Origin: Thioalkalivibrio sp.
GTDB taxonomy: Bacteria; Pseudomonadota; Gammaproteobacteria; Ectothiorhodospirales; Ectothiorhodospiraceae
NCBI GenBank assembly: GCA_003555285.1
Contig: PWGH01000260.1
Span: forward strand, 1 to 11,305
Length of the DNA: 11,305 nt
Direction of reading: 5' to 3'
How positions within the stretch are numbered: position 1 is the stretch's first letter; each line of letters starts with the position of its first letter. This document shows, in pieces, positions 1 through 5,806 of this stretch. The notes below the pieces were generated by a model that saw only the letters and a list, made by a program, of their open reading frames with translations, did no database searches and was not told the origin of the DNA. Position numbers and translations under genes: made by a program.

Positions 1-2
1 AC

Positions 3-806
3 CGGATCGAGATCGATCCCCAGCGGCTGGAGACCGTCGACGCACGCCTCGGCACTTATCTGCGACTCGCCCGCAAGCATCAGGTGGATCCGGATGCGCT
101 CCCCGATCTACTGCAGCAGATGAGCGCCGAACTGGCCGAACTCGCTTCCGGCGATGCCGCGTTGGAGGCCCTCGAACAAGCGCTCGGTAGCGCCCGCGCG
201 GCCTACGACCAAGCCGCCCAGGCCCTGAGTCGAGCCCGGCGCAAGGCGGCCGACAAGCTGGCCAAGGCGGTGACTGCGGCGATACAGGACCTCGGGATGA
301 CCGGCGGTCATTTCGGAGTCGATCTGCAGCACCAGGTGGACGAGACGGGTCCGTACGGCCAGGACCGCATCGAGTTCATGGTCGCCGCCAACCCCGGCAG
401 CGCCGCGCAGCCGCTGGCCCGCGTCGCCTCCGGGGGCGAATTGTCCCGGATCGGGCTGGCCCTGCAGGTGCTCGCGAGCGCGGAACAACCGGTCGACACG
501 CTGATCTTCGACGAGGTGGACAGCGGCATCAGTGGCGCCGTGGCCGAGGTGGTGGGGCGCCAGCTCAGCGCCCTGGGCCGGCGCTACCAGGTGCTGTGCG
601 TGACCCACCTGCCCCAGGTCGCCGCTCAGGCGCATCAGCAGCTCCAGGTCAGCAAGCACCGCACCGCGGCGCACACCCACACCCGGATCGCCGTGCTGGA
701 CCCGGAGGCGCGAGTCGAAGCCATCGCCCGCATGCTCGGCGGCGTCGCGATGACGCCCAGCAGCCTCGCTCACGCCCGCGAAATGCTCGACTCGGCCGAG
801 GGTTGA
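3..806 (+). CDS. recN: DNA repair protein RecN, C-terminal part (5' end outside window)
   Basis: RecN is an SMC-like ATPase of the SOS response that acts at DNA double-strand breaks in recombinational repair. The frame is open from the left edge, so only the last 267 residues are visible; the family is usually about 550 residues long. The visible part starts in the end of the coiled-coil arm (Ala/Glu/Gln/Arg-rich helices, including LARKHQVDP and SRARRKAADKLAKA) and continues into the C-terminal half of the ATPase head. That half carries the ABC signature (ASGGELSRIGLALQV), Walker B with its catalytic acid (LIFDEVDSGISG) and the H-loop (CVTHLPQVAAQA). The Walker A half would lie outside the window. 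The stop is TGA at 804-806. No U-tract terminator follows. The next gene, bamE, is convergent after 271 bases. Confidence 0.96.
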   Translation, partial: RIEIDPQRLETVDARLGTYLRLARKHQVDPDALPDLLQQMSAELAELASGDAALEALEQALGSARAAYDQAAQALSRARRKAADKLAKAVTAAIQDLGMTGGHFGVDLQHQVDETGPYGQDRIEFMVAANPGSAAQPLARVASGGELSRIGLALQVLASAEQPVDTLIFDEVDSGISGAVAEVVGRQLSALGRRYQVLCVTHLPQVAAQAHQQLQVSKHRTAAHTHTRIAVLDPEARVEAIARMLGGVAMTPSSLAHAREMLDSAEG

Positions 807-866
807 CGCAGACGCGGCCCAAGACCGGCCCACGCAAACGCAGGACCGGCTCCGGAGTGCACGGCT

Positions 867-986
867 CTACCCACCGTCCAGGCGTTTGAGCCAGTCTCCC
901 AGTTGGCGATCGTCAGGCCTGAGTTCATGCAGTTTGCGCGCGTAGGTCCGCGCCGGATCAAGATGGCCCGAATCGAGTTGAACCCG
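867..986 (-). pseudogene. Possible remnant of a TPR-like protein C-terminus (39 codons)
   Basis: In the recN-bamE gap one minus-strand frame reads 39 sense codons between a TGA (989-987) and a TAG (869-867). It encodes an amphipathic stretch containing LDPARTYARKLHELRPDD and GDWLKRLDGG. This has the spacing of a tetratricopeptide helix pair and resembles the last repeat of many TPR proteins. There is no start codon in the segment. An adjacent frame just upstream offers ATG and MVRRDIDGALTG, which a one- or two-base indel could have joined to it. Either it is the decayed tail of a former gene or a chance open frame in GC-rich DNA. The call rests only on residue pattern. Confidence 0.25.
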
Positions 987-1025
987 TCAGTGCTCCATCG
1001 ATGTCGCGCCTGACCATGACCGGCA

Positions 1026-1054
1026 GGCTGCATCGGAGGCTGCATCGGAGGCTG
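1026..1054. repeat. 12-bp tandem repeat (2.4 copies)
   Basis: The unit GGCTGCATCGGA occurs at 1026-1037 and 1038-1049, followed by a partial GGCTG at 1050-1054. It lies in the non-coding gap between the convergent genes recN and bamE. The rest of this 271-bp gap (807-1077) shows no terminator with a T-run and no RNA gene that I can recognise. Confidence 0.7.
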
Positions 1055-1077
1055 GGCCGGGGGTGAGGCAGGGCGCC

Positions 1078-1419
1078 CTAGCCGCTCGCCGGCCCGTCGG
1101 CGGGAGCGTGCGTGTCCTCGATCCGGCTGACCCGGCCACCCTCGAAGAACACCGTAACCCGGCGGTACTCCACGGGACCGCGGCCCGGGCGAAACGAATA
1201 CACGTAGTCCCACCGGTTGTCGCGCACGAAGGCCCCCTGGATCTGGGGACTGCCCAGCAGGAATTGCACCTGCTGCGGGCTCATGCCGGTACGCACCTGC
1301 GCGAGCTGGCTGTCCTCGATGGCATTGCCTTGCTGGACGTCGAGACGGTAAGTGGGCAAACCATTACAGGCGCTGAGCAGGCTTGCGATGGCGGCAATAG
1401 AAATGAGAATCTTAAGCAT
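1078..1419 (-). CDS. bamE: Outer membrane protein assembly factor BamE (SmpA/OmlA lipoprotein)
   Basis: BamE is a small lipoprotein of the BAM complex, which inserts beta-barrel proteins into the outer membrane. The 113-residue product begins with a short lipoprotein signal (MLKILISIAAIASLLSAC, lipobox LSAC, acylated Cys18). It continues with the family features YRLDVQQGN, VRTGMSPQQVQFLLGSP and NRWDYVYSF, which correspond to YRPDINQGN, IRVGMTQQQV and NTWFYVF in E. coli BamE. The frame is open further upstream, to 1518, but the ATG at 1419 is chosen because it places the lipobox at a normal distance from the N-terminus; the upstream extension (Arg/Ser/Cys-rich) is not signal-like. No strong Shine-Dalgarno is seen, only GGGGA about 12 bases upstream. 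It is divergent from fur, with 90 bases between the start codons. Confidence 0.95.
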   Translation of the reverse strand: MLKILISIAAIASLLSACNGLPTYRLDVQQGNAIEDSQLAQVRTGMSPQQVQFLLGSPQIQGAFVRDNRWDYVYSFRPGRGPVEYRRVTVFFEGGRVSRIEDTHAPADGPASG

Positions 1420-1460
1420 CGGGCGGAGGCATCCCCAGGAACCGGATGAGCGGGTGGCCT

Positions 1461-1480
1461 CCGATCTTACAACAATATGC
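1461..1480. promoter_or_regulatory. AT-rich core of the divergent bamE/fur promoter region
   Basis: The 90-bp bamE-fur spacer has only one A/T-rich patch, CTTACAACAATATGC. On the plus strand AACAAT (1471-1476) is a 4/6 match to a -10 box for fur. On the minus strand TAAGAT is a 4/6 match for bamE. Neither has a convincing -35. I found no Fur-box-like palindrome here, so autoregulation by Fur is not supported by sequence. Confidence 0.3.
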
Positions 1481-1509
1481 CCTGATCGGCAGAAGGTGCG
1501 ATCCGGGCG

Positions 1510-1947
1510 ATGGAGCACTCAGTGGAAACCCAGGACCTGAAGAAGGCGGGGCTCAAGGTCACCCTGCCGCGCATGAAGATCCTCCAGATCCTGGAGGCCT
1601 CCGAACGCCGGCATCTGACGGCCGAGGGCATTTACCGTCAGCTACTCGATTCCGGAGAAGAAATCGGGCTGGCGACGGTGTATCGGGTGCTGACCCAGTT
1701 CGAGGCCGCGGGCCTGGTATCGCGACTGCATTTCGAGGGCAACCAGGCGGTGTTCGAACTGGAGCGGGGCGGGCATCACGACCACATCGTCTGCAACCAG
1801 TGCGGTCGGGTCGAGGAATTCTTCGACGAGACCATCGAGCGCCGCCAGCGCGAGATCGCCCTCGAACACGGCTACCAGATCCAGGATCATGCGCTGGTGA
1901 TCTACGGTGAGTGCCGTGACGAGAAATGCCCCCACCGCAGCGACTGA
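1510..1947 (+). CDS. fur: Ferric uptake regulator Fur
   Basis: Fur is a dimeric metalloregulator that, with Fe(II), represses iron-uptake genes by binding AT-rich palindromes. The 145-residue protein aligns along its full length with E. coli Fur. The N-terminal winged helix starts KKAGLKVTLPRMKIL, with the recognition helix GLATVYRVL at 53-61. The dimerisation/metal domain has HHDH (89-92), a CxxC pair (Cys95, Cys98) and a second Cys pair (Cys135, Cys140). His35, Glu83, His90 and His92 fit the conserved sensory metal site and His127 the C-terminal site, so it should be a functional, zinc-containing Fur. The start ATG gives the expected N-terminus; a purine-rich AGAAGG lies 13 bases upstream, which is long. 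It is convergent with rnfH, with only 14 bases between the stops. Confidence 0.97.
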   Translation: MEHSVETQDLKKAGLKVTLPRMKILQILEASERRHLTAEGIYRQLLDSGEEIGLATVYRVLTQFEAAGLVSRLHFEGNQAVFELERGGHHDHIVCNQCGRVEEFFDETIERRQREIALEHGYQIQDHALVIYGECRDEKCPHRSD

Positions 1948-1961
1948 CCCCGCGAAACTCC

Positions 1962-2297
1962 CTACTCGCTGGCGCCACCTTTCTTGGTTGCCTTGCCCTG
2001 AGCCGCGCGCTGGCGGCGGATCTCCTTCGGATCGGCGATCAGGGGGCGATAGACCTCGACCCGATCCCGGGGCTTGAGCACCGTATCCAGACGCGTCAGC
2101 TTGCCGAAGATGCCCACCTTCGCGGTTGCCAGGTCGATCTCGGGAAAGCGCTCCCGGATCTTCGCGCCCTCCAGCGCGTCGGCCACGGTCGCCCCCGCGG
2201 GCACCTGGACCGACAGCACGACCTGGACGTCGGGGCGGGCATAGGCGACCTCGACCGGAATCGCGTCGGGCGTGGCTGGGCCGTGGGACTCAGCCAT
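1962..2297 (-). CDS. rnfH: RnfH family ubiquitin-like protein
   Basis: This is a 111-residue member of the RnfH/UPF0125 family (RatB/YfjF in E. coli), a beta-grasp, ubiquitin-like fold of unsettled biochemical role; the name comes from association with Rnf electron-transport loci elsewhere. Family hallmarks are the start of the fold (IPVEVAYARPDVQ), GATVADAL, FPEIDL, KVGIFGKLTRLDTVLKPRDRVEVYRPL in sequence order, and the basic tail beginning ADPKEIRRQRA, which ends Lys/Gly-rich. ATG at 2297 is preferred over the longer open frame because the family N-terminus follows shortly after it. It overlaps the end of ratA by 8 bp (ATGGCTGA) and has no Shine-Dalgarno of its own, so translation is probably coupled to ratA. 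Confidence 0.93.
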   Translation of the reverse strand: MAESHGPATPDAIPVEVAYARPDVQVVLSVQVPAGATVADALEGAKIRERFPEIDLATAKVGIFGKLTRLDTVLKPRDRVEVYRPLIADPKEIRRQRAAQGKATKKGGASE

Positions 2298-2736
2298 CGA
2301 CGCGGCCGTAGACCTGATGGGCACGGCGCACGAAGGCATCGACCAGCGAATTCGCCAACTGGTTGAACAGCGGCCCGAGCGCCAGACCGATCAAGCGACT
2401 CTTGAATTCGAATTCGAGGTCCAGTGCGATGCGGGTTCCACCGCCGGGGTGCTCATCGAAATGCCAGGTGCCGTGCAGGCGACGAAACGGCCCCTCGACC
2501 AATTGCAGGCGAATCCGCGAATGCGGCTGCAGTTCATTGAGCGTGGTGAAGGACTTGTGCAGGGCCCCCTTGGCGAGTTCGATGGAGGCCTTGATCGCGT
2601 CATCGCGGGTCTCCAGGATCCGGGTGCTGCGACAGTGCGGCACGAACTCCGGATAGGCCTGGATATCGTTCACCAGGTCGAACATCTGCTTTGGGGTGTA
2701 GCCCACCACGGCCGAACGCTGGATGCGGGTCGACAT
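2290..2736 (-). CDS. ratA: RatA / COQ10-like START-domain protein (SRPBCC superfamily)
   Basis: The 148-residue protein is a single START/polyketide-cyclase-like domain. It begins with the family N-terminus (IQRSAVVGYTPKQMFDLVND, then AYPEFVPHC) and ends with the long C-terminal helix (LGPLFNQLANSLVDAFVRRA). E. coli RatA was reported to bind the 50S subunit and block 70S formation. Homologues in mitochondria (Coq10) bind coenzyme Q for respiration, so lipid or quinone binding is the alternative role. The frame is open upstream, but ATG at 2736 is chosen because it matches the family start and forms TGATG with the stop of the upstream transporter gene. The first gene of this operon is therefore the transporter. 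A weak GGGGT lies upstream. The toxin-antitoxin reading of RatA/RnfH is not well supported. Confidence 0.94.
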   Translation of the reverse strand: MSTRIQRSAVVGYTPKQMFDLVNDIQAYPEFVPHCRSTRILETRDDAIKASIELAKGALHKSFTTLNELQPHSRIRLQLVEGPFRRLHGTWHFDEHPGGGTRIALDLEFEFKSRLIGLALGPLFNQLANSLVDAFVRRAHQVYGRVDG

Positions 2737-4094
2737 CAGATGACCCCGACGGCACGCAGGAACACGATCAGGATCGCGAGCGGAGCGACATAACGCAGCA
2801 GGAAATACCACAGGTGGAACAGCCAGCCGATCTTCAGCCGCAACTCGGACTGCACCGAGCGCTCGGTCATGCGCCAACCGGCGAACAGGGCGATCAAAAA
2901 GCCGCCGACCGGCAGCAGGATGTTCGCGGTCAGGTAGTCGAGCAGGTCGAGCACTCCCTTGTCGAACAGCGTATGGCCGGACCACACGTTCAGCGAGAGC
3001 AGCGCCCCAATGCCGAGCAGCCAGGCCAGCAGCGCCACCAGGGTGGTAGCCAATACCCGGGTCATGCCGCGATTCTCCACCAGGAAGGCCACCGCCGGCT
3101 CGATCAGCGAGATTGCCGAGGTCCAGGCAGCGAAGACCAGCAGCACGAAGAACAGGGTGCCGAAGTACAGCCCGAGCGGCATCTCGGCGAAGGCCAGCGG
3201 CAGCGTCACGAAGATCAATCCCGGCCCCTGCTCCGGCGACAACCCGGCTGCGAACAGGATCGGGAAGATCGCAAGCCCCGCCAGCACCGCCACCAGGGTG
3301 TCGGCCGCGACCACCGTGCCCGCGGTTCCGGCCACCGAAGCCTCGCTGCTCAAGTAACTCCCGTAGACCATGATCGCCCCCATTCCGAGGCTCAGGGTAA
3401 AGAAGGACTGGCCCATCGCCAGCAAGACCGCATTGGCGGTCAGCGCCGAAAAGTCGGGCTCGAACAAGAAGCGCACCCCGGCCATGAACTCACCCTGGGC
3501 CATCGCGTAACCGACCAGGATGATCAATAGCACCAGCAATGCCGGCATCAGGATCGTCACCGCGCGCTCGAGCCCCGAACGCACGCCACGCGCCACCACC
3601 ATCGCGGTCATCACCATGAAGATGGTATGCCAGGCGAGCAGGGCCTCGGGATTGGCGAGCATCGCGCCGAACAAGGCCGACGAGCCCTCGGCATCGAGCC
3701 CGTCGAATGCGCCGCTGCCGGCCTTGAAGACATAGGACAAGGCCCAGCCGGCGATCACGCTGTAGAAGGACAGGATCAGGAAACCGGCCAGGACGCCAAT
3801 CCAGCCCATCAGCCCCCAGCCGCGGCTCAGGCCCTCCTCGCGGGCGACCGTGAGCATGGTATTGATCGGACTCTGGCGACCGCGCCGGCCGAGCAGGATC
3901 TCCGCGATCATGATCGGCAAGCCGATCAGCAGGATACAGCCGAGGTAGACCAGCACAAAGGCCCCGCCGCCGTTGTCTCCGGCGATGTACGGAAACCGCC
4001 AGATGTTCCCCAGACCGACCGCGGACCCGGTCGCCGCCAGGACAAAGGCCAATCGGGTCGACCATTGCCCGTGGATGGACACCGTTGCTGACAT
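2736..4094 (-). CDS. Sodium-dependent transporter, neurotransmitter:sodium symporter (NSS/SNF) family
   Basis: This 452-residue integral membrane protein belongs to the LeuT-fold NSS family, which couples Na+ entry to uptake of amino acids or related small molecules; the substrate cannot be read from the sequence. The TM1 signature GSAVGLGNIWRFPY (23-36) and the following DNGGGAF are intact. The unwound TM6 region (GQSFFTLSLGMG, 228-239) and the TM8 sodium-site Thr-Ser (AAWTSA, 322-327) are also present. I count 11 hydrophobic segments rather than 12, as in several bacterial members such as Tyt1; the last ends at the C-terminus. GTG at 4097 and ATG at 4094 are both possible starts. ATG is preferred because GGGGGAG sits 7 bases upstream of it and only 4 from the GTG. 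Its stop overlaps the ratA start by one base, making it the first gene of a coupled transporter-ratA-rnfH operon. Confidence 0.95.
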   Translation of the reverse strand: MSATVSIHGQWSTRLAFVLAATGSAVGLGNIWRFPYIAGDNGGGAFVLVYLGCILLIGLPIMIAEILLGRRGRQSPINTMLTVAREEGLSRGWGLMGWIGVLAGFLILSFYSVIAGWALSYVFKAGSGAFDGLDAEGSSALFGAMLANPEALLAWHTIFMVMTAMVVARGVRSGLERAVTILMPALLVLLIILVGYAMAQGEFMAGVRFLFEPDFSALTANAVLLAMGQSFFTLSLGMGAIMVYGSYLSSEASVAGTAGTVVAADTLVAVLAGLAIFPILFAAGLSPEQGPGLIFVTLPLAFAEMPLGLYFGTLFFVLLVFAAWTSAISLIEPAVAFLVENRGMTRVLATTLVALLAWLLGIGALLSLNVWSGHTLFDKGVLDLLDYLTANILLPVGGFLIALFAGWRMTERSVQSELRLKIGWLFHLWYFLLRYVAPLAILIVFLRAVGVI

Positions 4095-4101
4095 CACTCT
4101 G

Positions 4102-4108
4102 CTCCCCC
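4102..4108 (-). promoter_or_regulatory. Shine-Dalgarno deciding the transporter start
   Basis: GGGGGAG on the minus strand lies 7 bases before ATG (4094) and 4 bases before GTG (4097). The 7-base spacing favours ATG. Confidence 0.7.
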
Positions 4109-4120
4109 TGCGTTTGCCGG

Positions 4121-4149
4121 ATTGTGCGGCAAGCCCGGCACGTGCTCAA
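4121..4149 (-). promoter_or_regulatory. Candidate sigma-70 promoter of the transporter-ratA-rnfH operon
   Basis: On the minus strand TTGAGC (4149-4144, 4/6 to TTGACA) is followed after exactly 17 bases by CACAAT (4126-4121, 4/6 to TATAAT). Transcription would begin near 4114, giving a leader of about 20 bases that contains the strong GGGGGAG ribosome binding site. Spacing and position are good, and the hexamers are moderate. Confidence 0.5.
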
Positions 4150-4261
4150 CTGTAGGGCTGAACCATCGGGTCTACACCCTCCCGCGGGAACGACACCGGT
4201 CCCGTCCGAATCCCGCGCCGCTCGATCGCCCTTACGGACCAACCCGGCGGGCGCTACGGCT

Positions 4262-4270
4262 TGATATACT
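4262..4270 (+). promoter_or_regulatory. Extended -10 promoter of smpB, suggesting a leaderless transcript
   Basis: TGATATACT is an extended -10 element (TG, one base, then TATACT, 5/6 to TATAAT). No good -35 is present at the usual distance (ACCCGG), as is common for extended -10 promoters. The expected transcription start, about 7 bases after the box, falls at 4277-4278, at or next to the smpB ATG (4279). No Shine-Dalgarno exists in the 8 intervening bases. Confidence 0.5.
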
Positions 4271-4278
4271 TAGCGGTT

Positions 4279-4758
4279 ATGAGCAAGAAAAAAAGCAAGG
4301 GCCAGGCCGGAACCAACACCATTGCGCTGAACCGCAAGGCCCGCCACGACTTCTTCATCGAGGACCGGCTGGAGGCCGGGCTGGTCCTGCAGGGGTGGGA
4401 GGTGAAATCGCTGCGCGAGGGCCGCGCGCAGCTGAGCGAATCCTACGTGCTGTTGCGCGACGGAGAGGTGTATTTGTTCGGCGCCCACGTCACGCCGCTG
4501 CAGACCGCCTCCACCCACATCCATCCGGACCCCACCCGCACGCGCAAGCTGCTGCTGAAACGCCCGGAGATCAACCGGCTGATCGGCGCGGTGGAACGCA
4601 AGGGCTACACCCTGGTGCCGCTGGCGCTGTACTGGAAGCGCGGCAAGGCCAAGCTGGAGGTGGGCCTGGCCAAGGGCAAGAAGGAATACGACAAGCGGGC
4701 CGTCGACAAGAGTCGCGACTGGGAGCGCGAGCGCGGCCGCATCCTGAAGAAGGGCTGA
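4279..4758 (+). CDS. smpB: SsrA-binding protein SmpB
   Basis: SmpB binds tmRNA (SsrA) and brings it to stalled ribosomes for trans-translation and tagging of the unfinished protein. The 159-residue product has the complete family layout: the N-terminal [20 protein letters not shown], the core [41 protein letters not shown], the [22 protein letters not shown] segment (residues broken here across the OB-fold), [12 protein letters not shown], and the basic C-terminal tail ([13 protein letters not shown]) that becomes helical in the ribosome. ATG at 4279 gives the usual Lys-rich start (MSKKKSKGQ); the upstream TTG at 4261 is part of the promoter box and would be a poor start. No ssrA gene is next to it. 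It is divergent from the transporter operon and convergent with dnaQ. Confidence 0.98.
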   Translation: MSKKKSKGQAGTNTIALNRKARHDFFIEDRLEAGLVLQGWEVKSLREGRAQLSESYVLLRDGEVYLFGAHVTPLQTASTHIHPDPTRTRKLLLKRPEINRLIGAVERKGYTLVPLALYWKRGKAKLEVGLAKGKKEYDKRAVDKSRDWERERGRILKKG

Positions 4759-4810
4759 CGACCTGGGAGCCCTCGGGTCCGGGACGCGACCGGATGGCCG
4801 GTGGGCCCGC

Positions 4811-4838
4811 CCTTGACCTCGACCTCGACCTTGACTTC
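4811..4838. repeat. Degenerate hexamer tandem repeat (GACCTC units)
   Basis: Between smpB and dnaQ the unit GACCTC is repeated: GACCTC (4815-4820), GACCTC (4821-4826), GACCTT (4827-4832), GACTTC (4833-4838), with a partial CCTT at 4811-4814. On the minus strand this would read as alternating Glu/Lys-Val codons, but no start or credible gene is attached, so I treat it as non-coding. Confidence 0.65.
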
Positions 4839-4852
4839 ACGCCAACGCTGAA

Positions 4853-4962
4853 GAGCCGTGCGGGGTGCGCCCGGTCCGGACCGTAGATGGCCATGGATGG
4901 CCATCTTCGAGCGCTCATGGACGACTTGAGCGTGTCCGGACCGGGCGCACCCCGCGCGGCTC
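4853..4962 (+). repeat. 110-nt structured inverted-repeat element (three-way-junction fold)
   Basis: Arms 4853-4881 and 4934-4962 are inverted repeats. All 29 positions pair if the plus strand is transcribed: 28 Watson-Crick pairs plus one U-G wobble (4859/4956). The inner 22 positions (4860-4881 with 4934-4955) are perfect. The 52-nt interior holds a 10-bp inverted repeat with a 2-nt gap (4885-4894 with 4897-4906) and a 6-bp hairpin (4912-4917 with 4927-4932, 9-nt loop, extendable by one G-U). The predicted shape is a long stem ending in a junction with two hairpins. It has no T-run, and the stem is far longer than an ordinary terminator. It could be a bidirectional transcription barrier, a REP/MITE-like dispersed repeat, or a structured RNA. 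The fold is seen in the sequence; its function is unknown. Confidence 0.85.
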
Positions 4963-4983
4963 GGGCACCAATCCGGACGGACC

Positions 4984-5016
4984 GCCAAGGGCCATGGTGG
5001 ACCCGCTGCCCTTGGC
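4984..5016. terminator. Hairpin near the dnaQ 3' end (possible terminator, no T-run)
   Basis: A perfect 9-bp inverted repeat, GCCAAGGGC (4984-4992) and GCCCTTGGC (5008-5016), encloses a 15-base loop. Directly beside it is a small CCACC/GGTGG hairpin (5017-5021 with 5025-5029). They lie 16-60 bases past the dnaQ stop and at the far end of the smpB-dnaQ gap. No U-tract follows on either strand, so intrinsic termination is uncertain. Confidence 0.4.
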
Positions 5017-5044
5017 CCACCCGGGGTGGTACAGAGGTGGTGGG

Positions 5045-5755
5045 TCAGTCGGGCAGCTGCCGCCATTGGCAGGGCGATCCGCAGGAACTGTCCAGCAGCG
5101 CGAGCAGTTGCGCGTGGGCGGCCTGCTCCTCGCTGTTCGGTTCGATCACCCGCAGACCGACCCCGGAACGAACGGCGCGCACCGGGGCCGCCGTGTCGCC
5201 CGGCTCCAGGGCATCCGCGTCCAGACCCAGGGTCACCTGCCCTCCGGTCATGCGCAGGTAGACGTCGGCGAGCAGACCGGCGTCCAGTGCCGCGCCGTGC
5301 AGCACCCGATCCGAGGCGTCGATCTGATAGCGCTTGCACAGCGCGTCCAGCGAATTGCGGCTGCCGGGGTGCATCTGCCGGGCCATCGTCAGGGTATCGA
5401 GGACGGTGCAGATCGCCTCGATGCGCGGCACCCGCGCCTGCATCAGGCCCAGTTCATGATTGAGGAAGCCGAGGTCGAAGGGCGCGTTGTGGATCACCAG
5501 TTCGGCGCCGTCGATGAAGTCCAGAAACCGCTCGGCCACTTCGGCGAAACGCGGCTTGTCGAGCAGAAACTCATCGGTGATGCCGTGCACGGCGATCGCA
5601 CCCGGATCGATCGGGCGGTCCGGCTGCAGGTATTCATGCAGGCTGACGCCGGTCACCCGGCGGTTCACAACCTCGAGGCAGCCGATCTCGATGATCCGAT
5701 GCCCCTTGCTCGGGTCCAGCCCCGTGGTCTCGGTGTCTAAGATAACTTGGCGCAT
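5045..5755 (-). CDS. dnaQ: DNA polymerase III epsilon subunit (3'-5' proofreading exonuclease)
   Basis: DnaQ is the editing exonuclease of the replicative polymerase core. The 236-residue protein has all three DEDDh motifs: Exo I LDTETTGLD (Asp7, Glu9), Exo II HNAPFDLGFLNHE (Asp94) and Exo III HGAALDAGLLADVY (His153, Asp158). The epsilon-specific GSRNSLDALCKRYQI, IAVHGITDEFLLDKP and VNRRVTG segments are also present. After residue 175 comes a less conserved tail ending in a CQW motif, matching the short C-terminal region that in E. coli binds the alpha subunit. ATG at 5755 is supported by GAAGGA 7 bases upstream. It lies 51 bases after rnhA in the same direction, so it is probably the third gene of a methyltransferase-rnhA-dnaQ operon. 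In E. coli rnhA and dnaQ are divergent; the co-directional order here is like Pseudomonas. Confidence 0.97.
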   Translation of the reverse strand: MRQVILDTETTGLDPSKGHRIIEIGCLEVVNRRVTGVSLHEYLQPDRPIDPGAIAVHGITDEFLLDKPRFAEVAERFLDFIDGAELVIHNAPFDLGFLNHELGLMQARVPRIEAICTVLDTLTMARQMHPGSRNSLDALCKRYQIDASDRVLHGAALDAGLLADVYLRMTGGQVTLGLDADALEPGDTAAPVRAVRSGVGLRVIEPNSEEQAAHAQLLALLDSSCGSPCQWRQLPD

Positions 5756-5806
5756 TTTTGGGTCCTTCGGGTCGAGGTCGGAGGGGGCTAACGCGAATTC
5801 GGGTTT

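Noticed and set aside
1420..1509. Fur box for autoregulation
   Set aside because: No GATAATGATAATC-like palindrome is present between bamE and fur.
1962..2736. RatA-RatB toxin-antitoxin module
   Set aside because: The names come from an E. coli proposal, but both proteins belong to widespread housekeeping families (COQ10-like and RnfH-like), and the conserved location argues against a mobile toxin-antitoxin pair.
2691..3530. Plus-strand open frame of 279 codons opposite the NSS transporter
   Set aside because: The product is Gln/His/Arg-rich low complexity and antisense to a clear membrane protein, so it is a shadow frame.
4853..5029. CRISPR array or insertion sequence ends
   Set aside because: There are no regularly spaced direct repeats, no transposase and no target duplication that I can see. 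The symmetry is a single nested inverted repeat.
4759..5044. tmRNA (ssrA) gene next to smpB
   Set aside because: The gap is shorter than a typical tmRNA (about 350 nt). I see no tRNA-like TTC-arm/CCA end or tag-coding frame, and the dominant structure is the 29-bp inverted repeat.
4605..5339. Minus-strand open frames crossing the smpB-dnaQ gap, with alternating charged/Val or Arg-Ser residues
   Set aside because: They run through the end of smpB and dnaQ in wrong frames, and the repeated residues come from the hexamer repeat. No start with a ribosome binding site is seen.
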